Positions 45,291-57,786 of a stretch of DNA of 64,000 bases are shown here, in pieces; within the stretch, counting starts at the first letter, position 1, and every line of letters begins with the position of its first letter. The DNA is from Plicaturopsis crispa FD-325 SS-3 (lineage: Eukaryota; Basidiomycota; Agaricomycetes; Amylocorticiales; Amylocorticiaceae), in the NCBI GenBank assembly GCA_000827205.1, contig KN832555.1, forward strand, positions 3,005,011-3,069,010. Direction: 5' to 3'. Below the pieces are notes generated by a model. That model did not search any database and was not told the origin of the DNA. It saw nothing but the letters and a program-made list of their open reading frames with translations. The position numbers and the translations under genes were made by a program.

Positions 45291-46187
45291 TGTCGATGAA
45301 TGCGCAGAATTCGACGGCGATGGTGGTGGTAGAGAGTCAAGGAGCTCGGTGCTGTTTGTTCTGGCAAGTTCTGTGGTTTTGTCATGACGCGCTGAGCCTG
45401 AGGCTGGGGATTGCGCTGCAATTCCTGGTTTGGTAACCCCTTCCGATCACTGCCGTTTCCTTCTTGCCTTCATCTCGTCTTGCTATCGCACTACAAGTCG
45501 TCGATATATGTAGCTTTGCTGTGACCGGAATGGCATGGAATCGCACAGGTGGAAGGAGTGAACACAGCGCTCGGTGTTTCAGCGACACAGCGCGTATACA
45601 GCGTCGATACAGCATGTGAGTACTTCATCTTCGACGTCGTTCCTAGGATGATCTCTTGGTTCCCTATTATACGAGTACTTCCTCTGGAGGTATGAGATCA
45701 TACACCGGGTTTTCCTGATCTTTACCTTACGTTCGCATGCTGTTCAAGAGACTCGGCGCTGACGATGTGCTGGATGACAGGCATGATCGACTCATCAGTG
45801 ATCCTCGTGTTTCGCTGTCCTTGAGGTTGCCTTGACGGAGAATATCTTCGAGCGGTCAGCTGGACGGTGGTTTGCTCGTTAGCAGTGTAAACATTGTTGA
45901 AATTCTGTAGACCCCGCGTGCCTAACTGTAGCCAACGGAAATGTGAATTTGAAATACTATATGTACACACTCTACATCGTACCGAAATATGGTTGGCAAA
46001 TTCCTAAGTCCTTTCGCTGAACGACGTACTCGACGATCACTCCGGTGGCCCTGATCAGCTTGCAGATTGTCCTCGATGTCTGTACCACTCCCGCGATGTG
46101 TCCTGCAGGTGTCCGCGAACAAAACGGCCGGGACGAACGTAAACGCATCTTCTCTTCAACCTCACCTCGTAGCAGAGCCTCGGTTTC
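45291..46187. other. Intergenic between the E3 ligase and the ABC transporter
   Basis: About 900 bases holding both divergent promoters. An extra short 5' exon of the ABC gene is possible near 45.9-46.1 kb, but no join is convincing. Confidence 0.4.
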
Positions 46188-49100
46188 ATGCACCTCGCGC
46201 TGGGCACCCTCATTCCCGCCAGTATCATCCTACTCACCGCGTTTTACGATGTGGTCTCTGTGCTGAGCTTTCCCCCCGCGTTCCGGAACGCTCTACGCGC
46301 TCTGGCGTCTCCGTTTCACAATTTCTTGACTTTGGACGACGTCGAAGGCCCTGTTGCTCGCCCATGCAAGACGCCGCCGTGGAAAATCCGTACTCTCGTC
46401 GCTTTAGCGTGCATTGAGTCCGTGGGCTGGCTTTCGTATTTCGCGTATGCGCTCGCGGTGGCAGAAACCGCATCCGTCGTGCAAGGAGCAGTCGCGTTTT
46501 TCGCATGGGTGCGTCGTGGCTAGCTCGTGCTGTGACCTCGACTGACGTGTGCCTAGGTCTATGCCGCCTCTCGTATTGTGCTCAAGCCGCCATCGACGCC
46601 GCCGTATCTCCTGATCCTTTTCTCCGTGGCCCATGTCCTCGCAGGTGCCGTCGATCTAGTGCACCATACCGTGGAAGCGGGCGCACAGGGCGGCCCGCTC
46701 GCGCTCGATATCGCGTGGATCCTCTTCTCGGCTGCCTTCATATGGCTCGCGGGCACACTGCCCCTGCAGGTCGTCCAGCCTGCCGAAAACGTAGCGCGCG
46801 AAAAACAAGTCCCGTCGAGCCGCCTGTCGATGCCCGAGGACAACGTCGATCTCTGGTCCTGGTCGACGTTCTCCTTCGTGCAGCCCATATTCGATCTCGC
46901 GTCGACGCGCCGGCTGGACGGCGATGATATCTGGACGCTGTCACCGTATTTCCGGCACAAGAATCTGTTCAGAAAATACCTGGAGTACCGAGCAACGCAT
47001 CCCGCTCATGGCCTGCTCCGGTTCTTGCTGGTATCGAACTCGCTTGATCTTATTCTTGACATTGTTCTTGAGCTGTGGAGCGCGGTAGTCGGTGCGCGTA
47101 TATGGTTTTTATGCTCAACGCAGGTAATTGACCGCGTCAAACGTAGGTTTTGTCCCCCCGTACGCGCTTCAGCAGATCCTTAGCGCGCTCGCGACACCGA
47201 CACCGTCATCGCGAGCGACGGCCTATTACTGGGCACTGGTAACGTTTATAGCCCATCTCTCCTTTGCGCAGAAGGATCTCTTGCAGTGCTGGCATACCCG
47301 GCGCTGCTACGAACGCACGCGCGGCCAGCTATTTTGCGCACTCCACTGGAAGGCGCTCAAAAGACAAGACGTCAGCGGGAAGGTCACGCAGGACGACGGC
47401 GATGGCGAAAAGGCGAAGGGCAGCGCCGACCTGGGGGTCATTTTGAATTTGATGCAGTCAGTTCATCGTGCGGGCGCGCTTTGCGCAGAGCTGTTAATAA
47501 CGTCTCGTATGCCAGGGGAGATACGTATGCGGTGTCGCAGCGGTTCTGGGAGTTTTCCGCTATCTTTGCATCGCCTGTTCGTCTCGTCATCGCACTCGTG
47601 TTTCTGTACAAGTGAGTTTTTCGAATGCATCTGTGGAATCATCTCATTAGTGTCTGTGTGTCTCAGTGTCCTTGGGTGGAGTGCGCTTACGGGCGTCGTC
47701 GTCGTGCTGGTAGCGTATGCACTCAACTACCCGCTCGCAAAATACAACATATACGTACGTGAATTGAGTCCCGTCCATAGAAATGCCACCTTACATAGTA
47801 CGCAAGATCACCCGCCGTTCTTGGAAGGCAAAGGATGCAAGGATGAACGTGGTCAATGAACTGCTCCAAAATATCCGTTTCCTAAAATTCTACGGCTGGG
47901 GTGAGACCGAAGACATCTATGTAGCATAACCTCTCTGACCACCGTTGCAGAGAACCACTGGGCGCGAAAGTCGCGCGAATCACGAGAGACGGAGCTGGGC
48001 TGGCGCATCAAGGAAAACGTCGTCGACACCGTGATCACGTTCATCTGGACATGGATCCCCTCGGCCATCGCCCTCACCTCGTTCCTCTGCTATACGCTCG
48101 TCGCGGGGGAGCGTCTCACGGTTGCGAAAGCGTTCACGTCCATCGCCTTGTTCTCGCAGCTCCAGGGCCCGATGATGGTCCTCCCGGGGCAGTTCTTTGC
48201 GATGTTACACGGTGAGTCCACACACCTCCAATTCTCTGGTGAGCATTTCTAAAATAGTGCCTGTCAAGCCTATGTGTCTATGCAGCGTATCAACGATTTC
48301 CTCGCGGAAGACGAAGTCCCGGCGTGGGCGTCTTCGCTCAAAAATGCCGAAGGACTGGTAGATGCGGCAGACAAAATTGGGTTTCGTGAAGCTACGTTCG
48401 AGTGGCACGGTATGCCTAAAATGGCGCCTGCACCTGCTCGGTTTGAACTGGGCCCCCTGGATATCGAGTTCCCCAAGGGTGAACTTACACTCGTAAGCGG
48501 TAACACAGGCTCGGGCAAGACCGCATTGCTCGCTGCTCTGCTGGGAGGTAAGTATGCTGATCTCTTTATGCATCATTGGCGGCTGATTTCTGCGAGACAG
48601 AGATGCACTGTAGGTCGGGTGCCGTGTTCCTCGACAAGATGGATCATCAAGTTGCCTATTGCGCGCAAAATCCTTGTCTGTGATATTCAAACCTTCGAGT
48701 GCTGCGTCTCCGTTGACTTACCGTTCTGACCCCAGGGCTTGAGCATGCAACCATCCGCGACAACATCATATTTGGGTCGAAGCGCGGGTACGACGAAGAA
48801 CGATACAACTCTGTCGTAGAAGCGTGTGCACTCAGCCATGACCTCGAGGTCTTTGATGCTGGGGATTTGACGGGTAGAATTGTTCCATGCAAACGACTAA
48901 CAGTAGCTAATGATTACCCCAGAAATCGGAGAGAAAGGGATTACATTGTCAGGTACGTAGAATGTTTTCGCTGCTGTCCGTGCACTCAGAACTATGTAGG
49001 CGGACAGCGTGCCCGAATCGCTCTTGCACGCGCTGTGTATTCGGAAGCCAAGGTTATCCTGCTCGACGATCCGTGCGTAAACCGTCAGGAGTAAAGTGGA

Positions 49101-51758
49101 ACGTTTCATTGACGTTCTGTATAGATTGGCTGCCGTGGACATGCACACAGCACAACACATCGTGTCGCACTGTCTTACTGGAAGCCTCGCCCGCGACCGA
49201 ACCATTATTCTGGTGACCCATCACATATCCCTCTGTCTCCCCATATCTTCTTACCTCGTAGAGCTCTCCCGCGGGAAAGTTTTACGAAAGGGTACAATCC
49301 GCGAGTTCGAAGATCTGGGCCAACTGCAGAAGATCGTCGAGGCTGAAGATGACGTTCAGCCAGATCCAGACCCAATCCCGGTGGGCACAGCGGATCTGAA
49401 TGAAGTTGATTTCGAGCAGAAAGTGCAGAAACCAGCAAAGAAGACCAGTGGAAAGCTCATTGAAGCCGAGGCTCGCGCCGAGGGTCGAGTATCGTATCGC
49501 ACGTATTGGACATATATTCGAGCGGCTGGGATAGTCTCTTGGGTTATGACCCTCCTTTTGATGCTGCTCATTCGCTTCATCAACATAGGCAATCAGGTAA
49601 GTCGACTGACAACCTTGTGCATACCAAACGGCTCATCTAGTCGATGTCTAGGTGTTCCTAGCGAAATGGGGCGAAGCTTACCATGAGAAAGGATACCTGC
49701 CGACTTCATTCGTTTTTCTCAACATACGGCATCCGTGGGGACTGCCATCTCCGGACGACAATGTCCGACCCTGGCTTATGGTATATCTATATATCTCCTT
49801 GGCTGGAGCATTCTCAGTGCTAGCCTATATCTCGATAGGCTACTATGCTAGCCTTCAAGCGTCGAGGTCGCTTTTCATATCCCTACTCAACAGGCTAACT
49901 CGCGCGCCAGCTCGTTTCTTTGACGTCACTCCCATTGGCCGAATCCTCAATCGTTTCACTACAGACATCAACACCGTCGATGGTGCTCTACAAAATTCGG
50001 CGCGCGATGCTTTGTCTGGTGCACTCAACTTTCTCGCGTCGTTCATCGTGATAATCAGCGTGGTGCCTACATTCACGCCGTTCGCCCTCTTCATCGCATG
50101 GCTGTACATCCGACTCGCGCCGCCATATATCCGGGCTTCGCGCGATCTTCGACGGTTAGAGTCCGTGTCGCTCTCACCCGCTTTTGCTGGGTTTGATGAG
50201 CTCTTGCGCGGGCTCGCACATGTGCGGGCGTTTGCAATGGAGGGACGATATCAAGATAGTTTTTACAAAAAGGTCGACACCTTCCAAACGTTCGACCATG
50301 TCTATGTGCGTTTGAACACTGCTCTATTCTGGTAGCAGTTGATGGACCTCGTATGCAGTGGCTCGTTAGTGGATGGCTGCAGTGGCGTTACGATTGTAAG
50401 CATGATCATAAACTTGATTCACAAAAATTTCTTAGACGCCGCATGCAGGTCTTGGATCCGTTGTCGTATTCCTTACCACGCTGTTCGCCTTGTGGAAGGG
50501 TGTAACGGACGGCTGGGCTGCCCTTGTCATTGTACAGGCTGGAACCTTTGCCGAGGCTTCCAGGCAGCTCGTGAGGTTCGTTTACGGCTTTCAGTCTGAT
50601 AGTGTGTTTCCTGACTGCGCGATGTTAGAGTTGCTGCACAGCTGGAGCTAGACTTTAACTCTGTGGAGCGTATTGTCGAGTACCTCGACGTGCCACAAGA
50701 GGCACCGCCAGTCATTGAAAAGAACAGGCCGCCCGCTTATTGGCCTTCAACCAGAGGCGGGCTCGTGTTCGAGGACCTTGTTGTCCGCTACGCACCCGAC
50801 CTGCCTGTCATATTGCAGCACTTATCGTTCACAATCAAACCGTCAGAGAAGATTGCAGTTGTGAGTCTTGATTAATCTACGGGCGTTTTTTCCGCAAAAC
50901 TCAATGTCGTTTTCGATAGGTCGGGCGAACGGGATCTGGTCGGTGCATTGACTATGCCGAGCAATGTGTAATAATCTAACATCTCTCTCTCGCTAGGAAA
51001 ATCCACGTTGGCATTATCGTTGCTGAGAATGGTCGAACCGAGCGAGGGGAGGATCATTATGGACGGCATCGACATATCCACGATCGGACTAGAAGATCTC
51101 CGCACACGTATAGTGAGTCCTACTCTACGAACATGCAATAACTTATTCTCTAATTTCGCCGGTAGACCATCGTCAGCCAAGACGTGTCTCTGTTCTCCGG
51201 CACTATCCGCAGCAACCTCGATCCTTTCGAGGAGCACACCGACCGAGAATGCTGGGACGTCCTGGACCGATGCCATCTAACATCGTCGCTCGGTCAAAGT
51301 GCTGACAGACAAGCTGTCTCACTCGATATGCCGATGAGCCAAGGCGGCTCGCTAAGCGCGGGCGAGAGACAGCTCGTCGCTTTGGCCCGTGCCGTACTGC
51401 GTAGAACGAATATCGTGATAATGGACGAGGCGACGTCTCAGATCGACTCGCGGCTTGATGATCAGGTAAGTCTAATGCCTGAGCCTCGGTACAGTGCGAC
51501 TCATCGCCGACGACGCAGATTCAAAAAACCATTCGGGAGGAGCTCTCGGACGCACTTGTCATCACGATAGCACATAGGCTGAAGACGATCGTGGACTACG
51601 ACCGTGTGCTCGTGCTGGATGCGGGGCGTATTCTGGAGTTCGGAGAGCCGAGGGAGCTGCTCAAAAAGTCGGGGAGTAGCTTCCGGGAGATGTGTAGGCG
51701 AAGCGCTGACTGGCCTCTTCTCGAGGCCGCAATAGAGGGGAAGTCGTTCTCTCACTAA
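46188..51758 (+). CDS. ABC transporter, ABCC (MRP-like) full transporter
   Basis: Intron-rich gene; the first two exons are 46188-46508 and 46557 to about 47072. Several N-terminal membrane segments ([19 protein letters not shown] onwards) are followed by the ABCC lasso-like region [20 protein letters not shown]. Two transmembrane domains alternate with two ATPase domains. NBD1: Walker [16 protein letters not shown], signature [17 protein letters not shown], Walker B VILLDDPLAAVD, H-loop VTHH. NBD2: Walker [16 protein letters not shown]-loop region [14 protein letters not shown], variant signature [14 protein letters not shown], Walker [16 protein letters not shown]-loop IAHRL. NBD1 has Asp where the catalytic Glu is expected, the usual ABCC asymmetry. 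Such pumps export glutathione conjugates or drugs across the plasma or vacuolar membrane; the substrate here is unknown. The start at 46188 lies close to the first membrane helix, and a slightly longer N-terminus is possible. Confidence 0.87.
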
Positions 51759-51985
51759 CTATCTTCGATGCTTTGCAACGCTTTATTTAATATTATTCGC
51801 GCACACCATTTGCAAAAAGAGTGAAATTGCTATTCATATAGCGCAGTCTATGCAAACTAGGGAGCGAGCAGAAAAGGTAGCCTGGATTGCACATGAGTTC
51901 AGTTATTCAATGAACCAGCATCCAAACCCGAGTGTATGATACAGAGTATTCACGAGAGCCTGCGTATGGTCTTGGTCTATGATCT

Positions 51986-53339
51986 TTAGTCGGAACGGCG
52001 GTCCAGCAGAAGACCAGGGTGTGCGATGTTGAGAGTGATGATCGCCAAAATGATCATGGCACCATCGAGGACATCTGCAATGAATCAATATCAGCCGCGC
52101 ACACATAACCTCCCGAGGCCGAAGACATACTGAAGTAAACCTGGGTGTGGATAATCCTCCCGTTCCACCCGTCGGCTAGCTCGATCGTCCGGTAGATAGA
52201 GCTACAGAATTGTTAGGCGAGATCCTCTGGGTTGAGCGCAGACAACATACCGAACGTAGAAGCAGCACAGGCTGAACAGCAAGGAGGCAATGAGGATTCT
52301 CATCCGCGGTCCCGCGCGCGGGGCTGCGAGCCTTTGTTTGACGCCCATCTCAATCGACTCATCCGCGGATGCCGTTGCCACTTGCCGGAGGGGCACGTCG
52401 CGGAAGTACCGAACAAGATACTCCATCACCAAAAGGCCATATATCGTTATGGATACTTCATGAAAGAGTTAAGACACCACAAAAATAGCAGGAGACGGAT
52501 CTGGGACGCACTGAGCTGGAAAATGATGCCACCCAGCATGAGATCGCGACCCTTTACATAGCAAGATGAGTTTGGTCGGACGCCGTAGGCTACAGAAAGA
52601 AAGACTGACTTTGATAGGGTTTTTGCCTGTATCGACAGCGTGTGCTGCGGTCGCGCCACCGAGGGCTTGCACGATCAAAGCGATGACATCCTTTGGCAAC
52701 ATAAACGTAAGCACTAGAGGAGTAGATCTAAGCAGCAACATACAGCGCTGCAGAACACTATCATGTCTATAAAAATTCGGGGGAGTAGCGTCAACGAGCG
52801 TTGCTAGGATAGGAGAGGAACAGAACGAACAAATCTTGGCAGAGAACCGGCTGTACTGCGAGCCCAATACGCCGATAACGCGACCAAATATAACGAAGTT
52901 TGCGGCAATAAGCGGGGTGGGGGCTACGATAGTGGTCACGATTCTGCAAGAGCATATATCAGCAAGGTGTAGAAAGCAAGAAAACAATGAGGACCTACTG
53001 GATGAGGAACGGGGTCGTTGTGAGCGGGCTGAAGCTGGACCATAGCCGCCCACACCATCCGATGATCTCTATCACTCCTGCAAGCACAGCAGTACACATG
53101 AGCCACCACATGCGATACCGTATCGCCTGCCCAAAGTGGGCCGCTGGGAAGCAGGCGGTGAGTACATGGGAAATGCAGTGGAGTGAATGCATACCGGTGG
53201 ACAGACTGAAAAGGACCACGTATGCTATGCATACGGCCTTGATGGGCACATAGCCGTACGGAGACTCTGCCAAGCAGTTAATAAAATGCTCGCCAATTGG
53301 AAACAGCGACATACCATTGACAGAACTCGGGGCTGGCAT
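51986..53339 (-). CDS. RTA1-family seven-helix membrane protein (lipid-translocating exporter-like)
   Basis: Multi-exon minus-strand gene from the ATG at 53339 (MPAPSSVNGMSLFPIGEHFI). Successive hydrophobic segments carry RTA1-family signatures: YGYVPIKAVCIAYVVLFSLS; WWLMCTAVLAGVIEIIGWCG; the IVAPTPLIAANFVIFGRVIG loop; a DVIALIVQALGG helix; the LMLGGIIFQLSASQIRLLLF helix; and a last exon NVLDGAMIILAIITLNIAHP with a stop at 51986. Family members such as yeast Rsb1, Rta1 and Pug1 sit in the plasma membrane and affect sphingoid-base release, 7-aminocholesterol resistance or protoporphyrin uptake. Which activity applies here is unknown. It faces away from the mucin-like gene at 53904. Confidence 0.85.
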
Positions 53340-53903
53340 TGGAGTCGGTGTGCGAGATGTATTGAAGGGGGAAAGGAGATATGTTACTGCGATTTCACCT
53401 CCCGCAAAGGAGGCTGTTTATACTGAACTGCGTACGGCCTCATTAAGTGATCGCTATGCGAAAATGAAGTGAATTGGAGGGGCAGCCTGGGGCAAGCAGC
53501 ATCGTAACCTCGGTAAGTCCTCGTATGCCGTTCTAGTACGAATCGTGCTTACGCAAAAACTCAATCTTGCAACTTTGTTCACCGGCGGAAGCACCGGATA
53601 AAATGATGTGGCGTGCCTGAAACGCTTAGCATGAGTATCTGAGTCTCTTGCAACTTGGTGCTGAACACAGGCTGAACATACGCACGATGCTTCACATTTT
53701 CATGAGAGCTTCACCGTCGCAGTTTGATTTTGAACGGGCAGCCGCGGTCGAACTGGATGATAATATTTTAATAAATAATTAACGTCGATGATTTTGGAAA
53801 CACGTGACCCGAGCCGCGTCGACGCCAAATGTTTCTTGAACGCACCGTCGACCCCGCCCGCCGTCCACAATCCTCGACCTGCACGCCGGTCGACACGACA
53901 AAC
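53340..53903. promoter_or_regulatory. Divergent intergenic region, RTA1-like / mucin-like gene
   Basis: About 560 bases between opposed starts. An AT-rich stretch (ATAATATTTTAATAAATAAT) lies near 53760-53780, roughly 125 bases upstream of the plus-strand ATG, and may include a TATA-like element. Confidence 0.4.
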
Positions 53904-54842
53904 ATGAGACTCAGACATTTCCCCTTCCTCCTTTCCCTCCTACTCATCGTCCACGCAATCCCCGTCGCAAGATACGGCGAGAGCAACTCGGTGCAGGGCA
54001 CGCCGGGTCAAAATCGCGACCTTGGCAGCCTTCTGGGAGGGGGAGGCGATGAGCCCGACTCCGAACCCGACCCCGACCCCCCGCAGGCACAGGTTGTCCC
54101 CAAGACTACGCAGGCTGCACACCCGACTAGCACTGCAGATGCAATCAGCGGGCTGCTGACGGAGGAGGGGTCGAACCTCAAGACGACGAAAGGAACGCCA
54201 ACGAGCACGACGTCGAAGGGGACCGCCACCACAACCTCGCTCACGGATGCGTCGGCGTCGCCCACGCCGTCCTCTGCGCCCATGACGACGACGAGCACCG
54301 CGGCGAGCAGCGGCACCATGGCGGTCCCGACGGACGCAAAGCCAGCCCCAACCGGCATCAACGGCGAGTCGATCGAGTGGAAGGTCATCGGTGTCACGGT
54401 CATCGCGGTCAGCGTTATCGGCCTGATCATCCTCATCACGACATTCTTCGACCAGTGGTGGCGGTTCGTCAAGGAGGTCATCTTCGGGCGGAAGCACAAC
54501 GACGGCGTGGAGGACCTGCTGCCGGACTGGGAGAAGCGCAGCTGGGAGTTCAAGCTCGCGGGCGAGGACAGCCGGTACCCCACCATCGAGTCGCTGCCCT
54601 CTGAGTCGCGCGCAATGCAGGACAAGCAGCAGATCGTCGAGGAGGACACGCGGCACCCGTTCCCCGCGCGGCCCAGTCCCGCGCACCTCCCGAAGGTGTT
54701 CTCGCCGCAGGCGGAGGAGGAGAGCGTGTTCCCGCCTACACACAACTTCTATCAGACCAACCATCAGCCCGGCGCTGAGAACATGCATGCCCCCGTGCAG
54801 CTACCGTCGGCCAACATCTTCGGCGATAATGCACATACGTGA
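53904..54842 (+). CDS. Single-pass membrane protein with Ser/Thr-rich ectodomain, function unknown
   Basis: An intronless frame from the ATG MRLRHFPFLLSLLLIVHAIP gives 312 residues. A signal peptide (about residues 1-20) is followed by a roughly 150-residue ectodomain, first acidic and Pro-rich (DEPDSEPDPDPP), then a dense Ser/Thr stretch suited to O-mannosylation. One transmembrane helix (VIGVTVIAVSVIGLIILITT, about residues 185-207) leads into a 105-residue cytosolic tail with FFDQWWRFVKEVIFGRK and LLPDWEKRSWEFKL. The layout recalls fungal cell-wall stress sensors (Wsc/Mid2), but no WSC or cysteine-rich domain is present. An upstream in-frame ATG at 53829 would add 25 residues ahead of the signal peptide and is less likely. 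Confidence 0.75.
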   Translation: MRLRHFPFLLSLLLIVHAIPVARYGESNSVQGTPGQNRDLGSLLGGGGDEPDSEPDPDPPQAQVVPKTTQAAHPTSTADAISGLLTEEGSNLKTTKGTPTSTTSKGTATTTSLTDASASPTPSSAPMTTTSTAASSGTMAVPTDAKPAPTGINGESIEWKVIGVTVIAVSVIGLIILITTFFDQWWRFVKEVIFGRKHNDGVEDLLPDWEKRSWEFKLAGEDSRYPTIESLPSESRAMQDKQQIVEEDTRHPFPARPSPAHLPKVFSPQAEEESVFPPTHNFYQTNHQPGAENMHAPVQLPSANIFGDNAHT

Positions 54843-54995
54843 CCGCGGCGCCCCCACTCTCATTCATCATATACCCTCATAGCATCCGAGTCGTCTCGTA
54901 CGAGCACCGGCTCTCAACGTACCATATATCAAAGTCTTCCCAATATCTCGAGCATGTATCATTTTCCGCGGAGTACCGAATTAACGATGTTTCTA

Positions 54996-55306
54996 TTAGG
55001 CCTTTTCAGCAGGCGATGCTTCAGGTTGGTATCGTGGTGGCGACATGTTCTTTTCGAGGTATTGTGACGCGAGGAGACCGCCTGCGGCGAACACGCAGAG
55101 GCCTATGGAGATTGCGAATCTCGTTTTATGGGGCAGCACTGTGGCATAGCTCAGCATGCTGGCCATTGAGCAAATTAAGAGTGGTAGGATACGCTACCTG
55201 CATACGACTCCCAGATCGTTCGTTCAGCGACTGGCTTGTCTCGTATCGACCGTGGCAGCGGCTGCTGAGATGGCTTCTTGAACACCCGCGCGTTATTTTT
55301 CGCCAT
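54996..55306 (-). CDS. Small single-helix membrane protein (87 aa), function unknown
   Basis: Two exons (55206-55306 and 54996-55158) give 87 residues: MAKNNARVFKKPSQQPLPRS, then a basic segment up to ERTIWES, then MLSYATVLPHKTRFAISIGL leading into a hydrophobic helix (FAISIGLCVFAAGGLLASQY) and a short polar tail. The intron uses a GTATGC donor and CAG acceptor with matching phase. The basic N-terminus and single helix suggest a small ER or mitochondrial inner-membrane protein such as an assembly factor, but I cannot name a family. It would be easy to overlook because of its size. Confidence 0.6.
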
Positions 55307-55823
55307 CGTGGATACAACGTAGTCGTCGACAGCTAGGAATTCCAATGCACTGAGCACTGAGCTAAGTCGCAGCGACCGGCTGTTGTAACTTGTGCAAAGC
55401 GGTGCAAATGAGGATGAAGCCAGGATGAAGCAAGACGGAGTCGCCACTCGGACTCGGAGGACCGTCGGTCTTGCAGCTTCACGCGGCACGTGGCAGGAGT
55501 CGCGCCAACGCGACGCGGATTGTCGTTTTCTGCTGGAGTCCTGTTTGTACTTAACTAATCTTAAAGTTATAGAACGGCAGTCAAAACTGCGAATATGCCC
55601 GTTACACTTGCTACAGTACAAAAAATACAACGTATAAATATATGGTGGTGGAAGACATAGGACCAGCAATATCGAAAAAGAGGAGAAGAAGGAGTCCGCG
55701 ATAATAAGATGTGAGTATGCGGCATGGCGGGCCAGTGCGGCGGCGACTCTAAACAACTTTATAAGTCTCCATCACGTCGAACAGTGTTCTCAAAATACGC
55801 ACCAGCAATCAAAAAGACCATAA
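55307..55823. other. Intergenic between two minus-strand genes
   Basis: About 515 bases holding the promoter of the 87-aa protein and the 3' flank of the gene upstream of it. No gene seen. Confidence 0.4.
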
Positions 55824-56663
55824 TCATCCCCACAGAGTCATCTTCCACAATTCGACAGCGCCGCATTCATCACGTCGGGGGACGAATATGACCCCAAGTC
55901 GCGTAGCTGTCTCGAACCCGCCCTCCGCGCACGGCGTCGTCGTCAGCCCTGCCATCTTGAACGCAGACATCACTTGTCCGTATGTGCCCTTCAGCAGTGC
56001 TGCCCCCTGCTCCTTCTTTGAGCGGCTGGGATCTGGGAGCTCGGAGGTGGTGATGTCCATGCCTGTCTCGAGCATGGCGTTCTCGATGATGCTCCGCAAG
56101 CGGCAAACCGTGCGACTAGACGCCCCACGGGGCGTAGAGACGATACCTCTACTGGTAGAGTGCACACCCAAGCTGCTAGTAGATGCGGACGCGGCGGATT
56201 TCGGAGGGGGGATGGGTGCAGAAGCAGAGGCATCAAGAGATAGTTCGGAGGGGGTGGAGAATTGGAGGAAGAGTCCTCGGCCTTCACTGGGAACTGGGGC
56301 TTGTTCCACAGCTACACGCGGAGCTGGTGATGGCTCTGCAACAACAGTGCTATCCGACCAGGAGCTCGACGCGTACGAGTCGCTGTCCGAGATAAGCGAC
56401 GAGCGCGACGACCCCACCGCAGTCCACGAAGACAACGACGTCGTGGACTCTGCATGCGCCGGGACGTACCGACGCGCTTCGGAGTGACGATCCATCGGCA
56501 CTGTGTGCGAGCGCGGGCGTGTCGGGCGGGATGGTGGATGGGCGATGGGCTTCGGGCTCCAGGATCGAAACGAGCGGATGGAGACGTTGGCGAATTCGAC
56601 GATGTATGGGATGCCCCACGCGTTCCACCGGATGTCCTTCGCCGTATTTATATGCCCTCCCAT
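55824..56663 (-). CDS. Ser-rich protein with conserved C-terminal segment, function unknown
   Basis: A single open frame gives 279 residues from the ATG MGGHINTAKDIRWNAWGIPY. A shorter start (MDRHSEARRYVPAHAE, near 56495) is possible and would leave only the Ser-rich part. The middle is disordered (Ser, Ala, Pro). The last about 95 residues look folded: TVCRLRSIIENAMLETGMDI, KEQGAALLKGTYGQVMSAFK, and a C-terminus GVIFVPRRDECGAVELWKMT. I do not recognise the family. Confidence 0.55.
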   Translation of the reverse strand: MGGHINTAKDIRWNAWGIPYIVEFANVSIRSFRSWSPKPIAHPPSRPTRPRSHTVPMDRHSEARRYVPAHAESTTSLSSWTAVGSSRSSLISDSDSYASSSWSDSTVVAEPSPAPRVAVEQAPVPSEGRGLFLQFSTPSELSLDASASAPIPPPKSAASASTSSLGVHSTSRGIVSTPRGASSRTVCRLRSIIENAMLETGMDITTSELPDPSRSKKEQGAALLKGTYGQVMSAFKMAGLTTTPCAEGGFETATRLGVIFVPRRDECGAVELWKMTLWG

Positions 56664-57780
56664 GACAATGAGCCCGAGGTAAAACGCGGCGCGAAAAAGA
56701 GGGTGGGTTCGACAGGATTGATGCACCGACGGAGAAGAAAGGCGCTAGAGGGAGGGCGATGACGGCAGATGGATGATTCAGAGACCATATATGGTACACG
56801 AGAGATGGTCCTGTAGGCCAGGGCACTGCAAGAATTGAGGCGGGAGAGCCTCGTGGTAAACACGACATTGAGTACATGTCTAAACAGATGTTCAACGCAT
56901 GCAATCGTCGATAAGCCGTAGTTGCGTAAAATGCCGAGCGATAGCCATCAGGCAATCTGAAGCTGAGATACGATACACCTGCCCATAAAACCTTCGCCTT
57001 GCTCTGCTTAGGTGAGAGCAGGGAGGGGACCACGAAACCGACATAACGCAGGATGAGACGCCCACACCACCTAGATTTGTGACGGGTATCATATAGGTGC
57101 AACTCGCCAGGTTGTGTAATGAATTCAGCGCACCTGCCACTGAAAAGAACTACATTTCCGCGCAAGGAGCATGCGAAAACCTAGATCTTGGAACGTGTCA
57201 ATATTAATTTCCACAAGTATGAAAAATGAGTCCAGGGGGCAGCATTGCGCACTAGTGCGTGGTGATCTTGTCCGTGTCGCTCTCTCGTGCAGAACACGAC
57301 AAGGTCAAGAACCGGGTCACGCGAAATCGCAGACATACGGGAATGAGAGCTTAGGCCTAGGGCCTCAAATAAGAGCCACTGCACGTTGCGTGGTAGGTAC
57401 TCTAGCTAGACTGTTGCTGAGTCTAAGCCGTTGAAAGAAATGAGATGATAGTACAATGATACGAAAGAGTCGCACTGTTTACACGTGTTCGACACCCATT
57501 TGCGTCGATGTGGCGGAGAAGTTTCTGGTGCGGCCGTGCGTTGTCCTGCAATCTGAGCCACTGAGCGTCGCGGTCACAAAAAATGAAGCCGTGAAACGTA
57601 GGGCATCCGGTGGCAAGCGTCTGGAATGAGCACCCATCTGCATAGGCGTGATCCCGTATCACCAATGAGCGACACGCGGTCCAAATTAACGCACCTCCCT
57701 CTGACTGACAGAGCCATTCCACAACATGAATATGCAGTTCATAACCACGTCGCGATTGACGGTTAGGTGAATCAGATAAT
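56664..57780. other. About 1.1 kb without a recognised gene
   Basis: Only short unrelated frames on both strands. It lies upstream of the minus-strand Ser-rich gene and next to the ARMT1 remnant. Confidence 0.4.
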
Positions 57781-57786
57781 TTGCAC

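Noticed and set aside
54008-54788. Long minus-strand frames (245-282 codons) opposite the mucin-like gene
   Set aside because: Antisense shadow of a GC-rich Thr/Ser-coding exon. The signal peptide and membrane helix are on the plus strand.
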